DNA from: Thuidium tamariscinum
Taxonomy: Eukaryota > Streptophyta > Bryopsida > Hypnales > Thuidiaceae
Direction of reading: 5' to 3'
DNA: 64,000 nucleotides
NCBI GenBank assembly: GCA_947034885.2
Contig: OX344754.2
Coordinates: forward strand, 24,487,369-24,551,368
Positions 1 through 10,022 of this stretch are shown piece after piece; positions within the stretch are counted from its first letter, which is position 1; each line of letters begins with the position of its first letter. The notes below the pieces were generated by a model, which was given only the letters and a program-made list of their open reading frames with translations, was not told the origin of the DNA and searched no databases. The position numbers were made by a program, and so were the translations under genes.

Positions 1-993
1 ATCATGTAAGCGTTGATGTGACTTCTTAATGTACTTCCTAAGATGGAAATATTTTTAGTTTATTTTTCAGTCAAAGAAAAATAGATGAAGAATCTACCAC
101 GAGTTGTTTCATATTTTTTGAAACATTATTGAATTAGTTATGAATTTTTGAACACAATCTGGTCTAGGTCCCTATTTGTGATCATAGGCCCTTGGAAACC
201 CACCCATGTACAATTTGAAAAAAAACAGTCCTTGTTCAAAAACTAACAGTGCAACATGTGTAAAGTAATTGAAATGGTTTCCAAAATTATCCTTTTCTAA
301 ATCTGAAATGAATGCTTGATTTAATCGTTATTTCAAATTTTTCAATACTTGTAAGAAGGTAGTTGAACAACAAATTCTAATTTTGAATTAAATTAGTAGA
401 CACTTAGCCACTTAGTTAGGAATGAACCCAATGTGTTTCTTAAACCATCCATGGAAGAAGTAAAAACAAATCTCATCAAGCTCCATTATAATCCAAAGTT
501 CACATGTCTATTTTGGAGCCCCTACTGGATGGTTGAAAAATGCCTGATCGCTTTTAGAACCCTGTCCTATACATGAGAATATGGAAGTGATGTTGTTATC
601 AAGGCTTTCTTCAACCCTTAAGTGTCTAGATTCATCTCTAGAATTGATGACTTTAAGAAAATCACCGTAAAGAATGTTTGGAAGAATATTTGGAAAGTAA
701 AATGCAAATAACAGTATTAGAATTTGAGTTTTAGATTCTATCCATACGTTTTGATTCACCAATGTTATCACCAAATTTTTTGTATAAATCTTGAAAGAAA
801 AAAATTCAAAATTCTTCAAAAATTCAATTACAAGCACAATATTGGCACATTTTTTAGTACATTCTATTGGAATGGATTTCATGTGAGATTTTGTTGACCT
901 CATGATTTTTTTTAAATGTCTTAGTTCTTTGATTCTATGACCTCATCTTTGCAATCCCTAATTTGAATTAGAGTAAATGAAATTTTGTCTTGG
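1..993. other. AT-rich intergenic, nothing recognised
   Basis: No gene is supported here. A minus-strand open frame at 508-903 (131 codons) contains a GDF-like stretch faintly like LINE endonucleases, but no flanking reverse-transcriptase motifs are readable, so it is not called. Confidence 0.5.
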
Positions 994-1929
994 TTAACTC
1001 CTAAAAGCCCACTGTTCCCTTATGGGACAATTTGGAGTTTGAACAGGTTTCGATGACTTCAAATTTTAAGGAAATTTTTTGAAACTTTCTTATAAGATAG
1101 TTAAATTTCTTAGCTTTGTGGGAATATAATTTTTTTTCATTTCAATTAGTACCTAGGAGCAAAAGTTATACTACATGAAGCCCAAATTTTAACTTGGCAG
1201 ATCAAAAAATTAATCTACAAGAAAATTTGAAATTAAAATTAAATTTTTTTATCTTATATATTATATTTTTGTTTATGTGTGAACCTTTGGTTCATCCCAT
1301 TCAGATTAGTTATGTGAAAGTTATGAACAATCTTGTTTTTCAGGCAGTTTGAGTATCTTCTTGAAAAAATAACTTATAGTATTCATTTCAGTAAATGAAA
1401 TTTTCACATTTAAGAAAAAAAATTCTTTATAAGGTTAAATTTTATTGCTAGAAAAATCTCACCTTTGGGATTATTGTATTTCAATTCCATCTTAGAGCTA
1501 TTAACAATTTAATTTTTCTTTCAATCTTGGACCTACCTCTACTTAATAATTTTTTAAGGAATGCAAAATCAAAATTTTTTTCTTAAATTTTTTTTCCTAG
1601 ACTTTCAACTCAATTCTTAAGCACATAAAATTTTTAATTCAAAGTTTACAGTGCAAAAAAAATTCAACAAGTGGCCATTAAAGTCATCTAAAATTATAAG
1701 ACAGTGTTTAAGAAAATTATATTTTCCAACTTTGAATGCTCATATCTTCCTATCTATACGGTCAAAATTCATGAAATTTTTACCACATGATTTCAAATCC
1801 ATGAAGTACAAGATCCTATGGTAAGATTCTATTCGAACACTTCTTTTTTGTTCTTTTGGATGAACGCAACAAAATGGCAGTTTTGAGTGGTTTGTGAAAA
1901 TAAAATGGCCTTGGGCCTTTAGGGGTTAA
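994..1929. mobile_element. TTAA-flanked TIR element, copy A (piggyBac-like ends, non-autonomous)
   Basis: The left end reads TTAA-CTCCTAAAAGCCC and the right end reads CCTTTAGGGG-TTAA. The inverted termini agree with copies at 28800-29751 (B) and 33849-34494 (E). TTAA at both borders plus a terminal C-rich CCCTAAAGCC repeat is the layout known from piggyBac elements (TTAA duplication, ends starting CCC/CCY). No transposase is visible. The interior aligns by eye with B (a segment near 1740-1820 matches 29560-29640) and with the element near 37360-38126. Assignment to piggyBac is inference. Confidence 0.65.
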
Positions 1930-1960
1930 CCACTTGACATACTTATAGTCTTCTAAATTT

Positions 1961-2120
1961 GTAATTTGAGAGAAATATGTTTGGTGGGGTACCAATCAAA
2001 ATGTCGTTTCTGAATTTGCAGTGAGAAAATTTTTAGTATTGTAATTTGAGAGAAATATGTTCAGTGGGGTACCAATCAAAATGTCGTTTTCGAATTTGCA
2101 ATGAGAAAAATTTTAGTATT
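1961..2120. repeat. 80-bp perfect-period tandem duplication
   Basis: Units 1961-2040 and 2041-2120 each start GTAATTTGAGAGAAATATGT and end TTTTAGTATT, differing at only a handful of positions. The second unit leads straight into the large inverted repeat at 2063-3454, so the duplication overlaps its left border. Confidence 0.9.
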
Positions 2121-3454
2121 GCCAACTTTGAAAGCCTCTCAAGAGCTCAAAAATTAGTATTTTACCACGAAAATTTTACCACAGCATCAACTTTAAGTTA
2201 TTTATATTCCTACTAAATTTGAAGGCCAAAAAATTTACCAAAAAAAAGTTATTCAAAATCTACAAACATGGATAGTGGTGAGAAACATTTCACTACTTTC
2301 AACTTTGACACCTTTCTAAGGACTGAGTTTGGTTTTTTTTGCCATGAAATTTTTTTCATGAAACAATCTCTATGTTTTTAATATGTATAAAAAATTTCAA
2401 GGTAAAAAAAATGTTTTTTAAGAAGATATTTGAAATCTCCCAACATGTGTAGTTTTGTGAAAATTTTCACAATTGTCAACTTTGACACCCTCCCAAGGGT
2501 TGTAAAATTGGTTTCTTATCATGAATTTGTATTTGTGAATTCATCTATATATTGATAATATGTGCTCTAAATTTCAAATTCAAATGAATTACCAAAACAA
2601 AGATATACAATATTTCCCAACATATGTAATTGTGAGAAAAGTTTCATTATTGCTCACTTTGACATCCTCCCAAGGGCTAAAAATTTGTCTATTTAATATA
2701 ATTTTTTTTGAATAAGATCAATTTTATGTTGATAATATATGTTTCAAATTTCAAGTTCAAAACACTTATTCAAAAAAAGATATTCAAAATCTCTCAAAAT
2801 GTGTACTTGTGAGGTTGAGTTTTTACATTTGTGTCAAACTTTGCTCCACAAAATAACACTATACTAAGGGCTCAAAAACTCCTTCTCACAACTACACATG
2901 TTGGGAAATATTGTATATCTTTTTTTAGGTAATTCATTTGAATTTGAAATTTAGAGCACATATTATCAATATATAGATGACTTCACAAAAACAAATTCAT
3001 GATAAGAAACCAATTTTACAACCCTTGGGAGGGTGTCAAAGTTGACAATTGTGAAAATTTTCTCAAAACTACACCTATTGGGAGATTTCAAATATCTTCT
3101 TAAAAAACATTTTTTTTACTTTGAAATTTTTTATACATATTAAAAACATAGAGATTGTTTCATGAAAAAAATTTCATGGCAAAAACAAACAAACTCAATC
3201 CTTAGAAAGGTGTCAAAGTTGAAAGTAGTGAAATGTTTCTCACCACACCATGTTGGTAGATTTTGAATAACTTTTTTTTGGTGAATCTTTTGGCCTTGAA
3301 ATTTGGCAAACATATAATTAACTTAAAGATGATGCTGTGGTAAAATTTTCGTGGTAAAATACCAATTTTTGAGCTCTTGAGAGGCTTTCAAAGTTGGCAA
3401 TACTAAAATTTTTTTCATTGCAAATTTGAAAACGACATTTTGATTGGTACCCCA
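2063..3454. repeat. Large inverted repeat, arms about 570-580 bp, loop about 240 bp
   Basis: The left arm (about 2063-2641) begins TGGGGTACCAATCAAAATGT. The right arm (about 2884-3454) ends in the reverse complement of the same sequence, ACATTTTGATTGGTACCCCA. The arms match along nearly their full length with scattered differences, for example GTCAACTTTGACACCCTCCC near 2476 against its complement near 3030-3050. A transcript through it would fold into a very long hairpin. It contains no open frame of note. It could be a fold-back transposon, a head-to-head duplication of a satellite-like block, or a hairpin small-RNA locus. Confidence 0.85.
2121..2840. repeat. Diverged tandem units of about 177 bp
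   Basis: A CAACTTTGA(C/A) A(G)CCTcyCAAGgG block recurs at about 2123, 2300, 2478, 2654 and 2836, spacing 176-182 bp. Each is followed by an AAATTTCAAgttcaAA segment and an A-rich GATATTCAAAATcT segment. These units form the left arm and loop of the inverted repeat; the right arm carries the first three in reverse (about 3040, 3217, 3390). Unit length is in the range of plant satellites, but the copies are few and diverged. Confidence 0.7.
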
Positions 3455-3475
3455 TTGTACATTAGTAAGGTAGGA

Positions 3476-3825
3476 ACACCCATAGCCATCACTGCACCCA
3501 TAACTGGCAAGTAGAGTGCCCTTAAACTGTTTTTAAGAGTACCTCACAACTATCACTCATTCTTAATTTTGATTGGTAGACTCTGAATTTTTTAGATTTT
3601 GTTGTGAGAATCAAGGTAGATTTACTAGAGTGCGGTATAGGGTGCCCTAGTTAGTTCAACTTTGAAAATTCATAGAAATTAGATGCTTTGTCCAAAAATT
3701 CTATTTTTTTTTTTGAAAATTCATGATTTTCAGTTGCTAATACTGTTAAAATACTTTTATCAGAAAAAGAGACATTTAAATCTACTGAATTTCTTATTTT
3801 GACGGTTATGGGTGTTCCTACCTTA
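3476..3825. mobile_element. TA-flanked TIR element (TAAGGTAGG ends), 350 bp
   Basis: The terminal inverted repeats are TAAGGTAGGAACACCCATA at 3476-3494 and its exact complement at 3807-3825. If the outer TA is the target duplication, this is Tc1/mariner (Stowaway)-like. It belongs with related ends at 4620-5045, 25887-26286, 26680-26955 and 40647-41065. The open frame at 3651-3950 lies inside it and matches nothing I recognise. Confidence 0.75.
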
Positions 3826-4619
3826 ACCCCAAATCCAACCCTTGAATAAGACAAAAACTTCACAAAATATCTCTTTAAATTTGAATGACTTTCATGGGTT
3901 TCATCCAAGCTATAATGAAAAAGATATCCAATTTTTAAATTGTACATCATATAGAAATTAGAAATTGGAGTACTTAAGGGTTATTTAATACTTATAGGTA
4001 ATTAGCCCGAGTTTGCCCAATTGCTATTTTATAGCATAATGTTTTATTTTCCCCCTAAAGTTTTGTAAACTGTGTTGTCTAATATGAGAGCTAAGGAACT
4101 ACGCACTTCCTCACATATGCTACTACTAATGAAAATTTCAATGAATACCCTCTACAAGGTATATCCTCTAAGTGTTTATTGGTGCCAAAGAACCAATTGT
4201 TCAACCTTGAGGCACAACTTTACTTCTAAAGGTCAAGAAAGAACTCAACACAATAAGTAATAAAATAATGTATAATTTTCAATAGAAGATCATATAACAA
4301 TTCATGTAGAGTTATTAATGAAGACCCTAAAAATTCAAGTAAGTATCTGCATGTGTAATGCATATTTGGAATGCAAAACAATTCTATATGAAATGAAATT
4401 TCTATATCCCTATAAATACAAACATTTATATATATATGAAAGAATGCTATAATGTACAAGATATTTTTATTTCCATGAAATTAATGCTTGTAATATTATT
4501 ATTAGTATATACATATGAAGTTGCATAAAGAATTAAATACAAGATATATACATGAAGTTGAAATTAAAGATCTTATATATATGATCAAGAATAAATTTCT
4601 TTTCAACTTTCATACAATA

Positions 4620-5045
4620 TAAGGTAGAATCACCTATTCCCAACCAAAGATCCATACCCAATTTGTAGGATGTGGCTATTTCCAACCAAAACTTCAAGAG
4701 ATTTTCAATCAAAGCTTGGAAAGTACCTTTGTCCCATTTTCAAGGTTGGGACTAATACAGTCATTTAGATACATGTCCCAAAGTGTCATTAAGTGTGGGA
4801 AGTTTCAAGTAGAAAAATAGTCTTGTCTATGATTCAAATTCGAAGACTCTAGACATTGGCTATAGGTTCAAAGCACTTTTGGCTTCCAAAAATCATAAAA
4901 TTTTAGTTTGGAGAATAAAATTGTGAAAAATTTGCAATCTTGACATTTATGATCATTCTACATGGAAAAAATTTGCATAGCCTTGTGCTCTTTATAGTTT
5001 GTTCCAAACTTGCTTAAGTGATTGGGTATAGATGGTTCCATCTTA
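4620..5045. mobile_element. TA-flanked TIR element (TAAGGTAGAA ends), about 426 bp
   Basis: The left end is TAAGGTAGAATCACCTATTC; the right end reads, on the complement, TAAGATGGAACCATCTATAC. Interior segments (a TGATCATTCTAC block near 4950 and a TTTGTTCCAAACTTG block near 5000) recur in the copies at 25887-26286 and 40647-41065, which supports one family. Diverged, non-coding. Confidence 0.6.
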
Positions 5046-6589
5046 GAAGAAGAAACTCTCATTTCTAACCCTTCATTAATGTATGCATATAGGCCCAACT
5101 TTAGTTCAATACTATTATTCAAAACAAGGACATTCTATTCTTCTATGTGTTTGTACTTATATTTTAAAAAATATGAAATTTATAATCTCCATTGGCACCA
5201 ATTGCTAACTTGTTCCAAAGAAATGATGGAACATGCTTGTAGCTTATTTTTGTAAAAAATATGAATGCTACATGTAATTTAAAGACATTTCATGCATACC
5301 ATCTATAAAAAATCAATAAAAGATAGAAAAAACTTGGATATAGAAGCAATAATTATGTAGAAATCCAAGGTGAATCTATATATTATTTGAATAGGACGAC
5401 AATTTGGTCTACAATTACATTTTCACAGAGATTGGATTCCTTCCACCATTTAGTAGGAAGCATAACCTTCTATCTATTGTCACTAAGTTTTTGTTTCTTT
5501 TGCTCTACAATCACTTGTAGTCCACGTACTCTAGAGTTCACATCAATGCCATCTTTTTGGCGCTTCATCAATGATTCTACTCTGCACACCAAATTCTGAG
5601 ATATTTGCGATGATGTTCCTACACGAGTAAATCCTTTTGCCGTAGTTGACATTGATGTAGCATGCAAGTCAGTTTTTGCACGCCAAATAATCTCTACTAT
5701 ACCAGGGTGATTGCATGAAACACTTGTCATTTTTTTTGTCCCCTTGACCTTTAGTAGGTAGTTTTTTGCTCATAACTTTTGCATCTTTTGTTCATTTGAC
5801 TTGAACCTTGAAATAAAGGTGCCTACAAAAGTTTTACATTCTGTGTAATTTTTTCAATTTTTTCAAAATTAGTTTACTATTTTTAAATTTCCCCCGATTA
5901 GGTATCTACTTTGGCCATTTGGGGGGGTGGGGTTAGTCCTATTTTGACCCAAAAATGAAAATTTTGAGCTGAAAATTGGCATGTAAGGACCTCTCTTAAA
6001 GTTACATAAGACCACAAAGAGATTTTTTGAAAATACTATACTGTTCAACCTCCACATGTCGTCAAAGTGGCTGACTTTGCCCAAGTGTAGAGAATAGAAT
6101 TTATTTTTTTCAAAGATGAAATTTGTTGGAAAAAAAGACCTCTACTTCGATTAAAAACAGATTTTTTATTTTCATTTTTTGAATTTTTTTACTATTTTTA
6201 CCAAATTAGTAAAAAAAAGAGTTATTTTCATTGTATTTTTCATTGTCTATAACATTTAGAGGTTAAAATTCTTAGGCCTGAATTTCAAGAGACATAATAT
6301 TCTCATTGCTCTTCAAATTATCCATATTTTTTCTATTTTTTCTATTTTTATTCCAAAAGTCACAGGACTCATTGATTTTGAGCCATTTTGAGCCAAAACC
6401 GGTAAGTATTTCTTGCAATGACCCACCATCACAACGTCCAAAGTTTATATACACTTTATAACTAGGAACAACAAAAGGTCCCCCTTTTCAAGAAAATTTA
6501 TCACTTACTTTAGCCAAGTAACTATTTTTTTTAGTTGGTGTCCAAATTCCATACACATATGAATTGAGGTCTTGATCTTGATGGAATTT
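5046..6589. other. AT-rich intergenic with one repeated block
   Basis: No gene is supported. On the minus strand a short block around 5700-5730 (TTTCATGCAATCACCCT) recurs on the plus strand near 19866, each preceded by a short segment containing an AAAAGTTAT motif. This suggests both loci derive from one dispersed repeat. Short open frames here (5470-5730, 5869-6084, 6272-6454, all minus) show no family features. Confidence 0.45.
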
Positions 6590-7308
6590 GTTGTAGAAGT
6601 CATCAACTATATATGTTAAATTACTCGAAAAACCTACTGAGTCTTGCTATAGGTTGACAAACTTAGTTTGCCCTAATAAAGGAACACCCACTTCAAATGC
6701 TTCATCAACAGTTCGAATATAAAGAGTAGGTGCTAGTTTCATAAACCTTGTTTCATAAAAACTTGTTATCCACTTTATCAAATGGACTTGTTCTTCTTCC
6801 CATTGTTTGATAGAATCTTTAGACAATTTAATTGCACCCCCCATGCTATATTGACCAATAATGTAACATGCATCCATTCCTCCTCTCCAATCTAAGGCAA
6901 ACATTTTTGCATTTACTAATGATCTATTTTTTGTAATGTAACCAGATTTTCCTTTCCTTAGTTTATATAAAGATGTGGTTAGGTTTTGAAAAGCTTTATA
7001 TTCTTTAAAGGACATAATTATCTTCAAATTTAATGAACGATGCAACAAGTACAAATTTTTTTGTGCTCTTATCTTGTATGGCTATTTTTTTTATTGTAGT
7101 GCTACATAGTCTTTGGGGACCTTATCTTTAACTATTCCAATAAGAGCTATGTCTTCTAGATTTTAAGGTAGTGAAATTATGAAGCAATCATTATCAACTG
7201 ATAAACCCATTTCCTCTTTCACTCCTTTATAAATTCTTTCATACCTTGCTTTTTTATGAGCTTTTAGCTTCACAGTAAGATGGCCTTTTCCTTTCCCTTC
7301 CACTTCCA
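6590..7308 (-). pseudogene. Broken reading frame, unrecognised protein
   Basis: Reading leftward from an ATG at about 7308, one frame stays coding-like to below 6650 with only a few internal stops. It has a basic N-terminus rich in K (MEVEGKGKGHLTVKLKAHKK), then a stop near residue 49 and others just after, then the 135-codon open part (6647-7054). That part contains ALDWRGGMDACYIIGQ and KLSKDSIKQWEEEQVHLIKW, and after one more stop a Y/F-rich tail. The even amino-acid composition over more than 200 residues suggests a decayed real gene rather than chance. I do not recognise the family, and no transposon domain is apparent. Confidence 0.4.
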
Positions 7309-7495
7309 TATTTGTTAATCCCTTGAAATTCTACAAAAATGTGGATTGAAATAGAGCACTACACTTAAACTATATATATATATGATATAAAGAAGGTAAA
7401 GGCTAATCATAATTCCAATGAACAAAGCTTTCATTGTCTTTTATACTATTCCACTTGAATATAGTTCTTTTATTTTTAGAACACTGTAACAAAAA

Positions 7496-7543
7496 GTGGT
7501 AAAAAAAACCGCACTCAAAATTGAGTGCGGTTCTTTTTGCCAC
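7496..7543. repeat. 48-bp near-perfect hairpin
   Basis: Two 23-nt arms, separated by 2 nt, pair with two mismatches. The core is AACCGCACTCAA then AA then TTGAGTGCGGTT. It is much more GC-rich than its surroundings. It may be the centre of a small palindromic transposon or an isolated hairpin; flanking sequence pairs only weakly. Confidence 0.75.
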
Positions 7544-7755
7544 ATTTTTGTGCATGCGCGTATAGTGAATTTCTACGTTTTTTTGCAATTTTCTACTACA
7601 ATTTTTAGAATTTTGGGGCATGTAATATACTTATATTGTCATTATTTCAATTTATTTATATGTTGTTATACAATTCTTTATAATCTTCTTCTTCTACTTT
7701 CTTTAGTTCTTCTTGAAGGAGTCTTATCATACTACTAAAATTATAGTGACCTCTT

Positions 7756-8050
7756 TAATATCACATTTATAAACTGTGTGATATTATAAAAATCTGATAC
7801 CTTTGTAATATCATAACTACAAATTGTGTGATATTACAGAAATACAATACTTCTATAATATCAAATAAGACAAACCTGAGATATTATTGACACAATTTTA
7901 TAATATCACATTTATTAACTAAGGGATATTACAGAAATCAAGTACCTCTGTAATATCATATTTACTAAATAAGTGATATTACAGAAATTAGGGTGCCGTT
8001 GGACTAGAGGTGATATTAAAGAGGGTTGACAAGATATTAAAGAGGTTGGT
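7756..8050. repeat. About 50-bp array with TAATATCAC / GTGATATTA inverted motif
   Basis: TAATATCA(C/T) occurs at about 7756, 7806, 7856, 7901 and 7951. Each is followed 12-15 nt later by the complement (GTG)ATATTA, so every unit can form a small stem. The array closes with a GGTGATATTAAAGAGG block near 8010. A diverged copy of the last unit and closing block lies at 8511-8612. Confidence 0.75.
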
Positions 8051-8510
8051 TTGAAATTGATTCAATTCACTTCAAATTTCATGTCACTTTCAAAAATTTG
8101 TGATTCTTATAAGCTTTGCATTTTCACACTATCAATCTAAAATTTGTATTATATTGAAAGAATATTGAATTCTACAATAATTCATTTACAAAGTCAGATC
8201 TTTGAATCTTGTACTTTTAATTTTGGTCACCATTGTTTGTGAAACAAGAATTTTATCAAGTATTGGATTGAGCTCAACAATTCCTCTAAGGTACACAACT
8301 TTGTTTTTAATTGTTTTGTTGAAATTTGATTTCCAATGTAAATTAACATTTTAAAATTGAGTTATGTTAGAGCTTCATTTGACCTTAATTTGAACAATAA
8401 GAATGTAATTTGAGTCTTGATCTACTAATTTGATCAGGAGCTCAAACTTAGAGCTCAAACTATCAAACAATTTCAAAAAAATTTGGAGAAACTTGAGAGA
8501 TTTCTCAATA

Positions 8511-8612
8511 TAATATCACATTTTTTAACTAGGTGATATTACAAAATTTAAGTAGAATTCAGTCTTTGAAGGTGATATTATAGAAGGTCGGCAGCATGAT
8601 ATTATAGAAGTA
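8511..8612. repeat. Second copy of the TAATATCAC / GTGATATTA unit
   Basis: TAATATCACATTTTTTAACT is followed by AGGTGATATTAC and then two GATATTATAGAAG blocks, in the same order as at 7951-8050. This indicates a duplication of about 560 bp spacing. Confidence 0.6.
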
Positions 8613-10022
8613 TGATCAAAATCGCCTTTTTGGCTATATATTTTCATGTATTTTGAAATTTTGTTTATTTTGTTGACTATTTTTCATCTATTTGAAGCTT
8701 GATTTCAAAAAAATCAATCTAAATTTGGCCTAATATAGAGCACTTTCATCAAATTTCATCAAATTTTAAATATTTGACCTAATTTGCATACTCAAACCAA
8801 ATAGAACCTAATTTAAACATCCTTGAATATTTCTTGATAATTAATTTCATCAAATTTGACCTAATTTCAATTATTTTGACTAATTTGACCTTATTTTATT
8901 AAATTTGAATTAAATTTGAAGAATTTGACCTAATTTTTACACTCAAATCTAAATAGAACCTACTTTGAATATCTTTGATCATTTTCTGATCATTAATTTC
9001 ATCAAATTTGACCTAATTTCAATTATTTTGCCTAATTTTGAAATAATTTAGCCTAATTTGACCTAATTCAACCTAAGTTGTTTAATTTGAACCTAATTTG
9101 TTTAATTTGAAATAGTTTAGTGTAATTTGACCTAATTTTGAAAGTTTGACTTCATTTTCTACTTCATTAAAAATTTAATATTAAAAATTAAAGAGGGATT
9201 CATAATTGATGGTTGATAATTGATATTTTTGAATGCAGATCTAGGAGATTGGAGCATTGAGGCTTTATTTTCTTTCAGCAAATTATTTTGGTAAAAGATT
9301 TTGATCCTCTTGTAGGTTGTGTAGTGTAAATGAGTACTTTTTGTTTGTATGTCCAAGTATTCCTACTCCAATGTTGCTAGAAGGGGGCTTGGTGTATTTT
9401 GTGATAGGTGCTTTTGGATTTTAGATGTTTTTGTTGAGATTGAAGTCGGATTGATCACCGACAAGAATCTCTTGTGCCGTTGAGCCTGTGTTTGTGGAAA
9501 GTGATGATCTACACAAAGTATAGTTGAATTATTGCAGGTTGTTCTATATGTTGTCATTTTTCCCTGTCCATCATATATTTTGTGGTCCAAACTTGAAATT
9601 CACGAGAATTTATTAAAAAGAATTGTAAACCCTTTCGTTTTAAAAGCTTTATAGTGGAAAGTAGGAAGAGAAGGATGAATCCACCTTCCTAAAACTTGCA
9701 CAAGGTTTAAACTAGGCAATCTCCTTTTATTGGGTGCACACATTCAGGTATAGCAAGGCTATTTTTGTAAATTAATTTGGATTTATTTATTTATTTATTA
9801 AAAAAAATTAAAATATTTGATTGATGTGTTTTCTTTCAATACCGATTATTGAATTTATTAACTTGTGGTATTTTTTTTTAATCTTTAAAAACTTGAGTTT
9901 ATTATAAAATTATTACTAGTTTGATTTTAAGACTATTTCGAATATTGAATCATTGCAATAGGTCATTGTTATTCTACACTATGCTTACAATTAGAATTCG
10001 AATTTATCATCTTTTTTAGACC
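8613..10022. other. AT-rich low-complexity DNA with TTTGACCTAATTT repeats
   Basis: From about 8720 to 9140 the motif TTTGACCTAATTT and variants recur irregularly many times, giving a degenerate simple array. The remainder to the Helitron start shows no gene. Open frames at 9159-9356 and 9363-9590 (minus) have no recognisable features. Confidence 0.55.

Noticed and set aside
508..903. Minus-strand 131-codon frame as a LINE endonuclease
   Set aside because: Only one GDF-like stretch is suggestive; no catalytic residues in order and no reverse transcriptase nearby.
6590..7308. Giant-virus-derived insertion
   Set aside because: Bryophyte genomes can contain such insertions, but no viral hallmark gene is readable here.
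7756..8050. CRISPR-like array
   Set aside because: The units have no constant repeat and unique spacers; each unit is itself repeated and self-complementary, and the DNA is plant nuclear.
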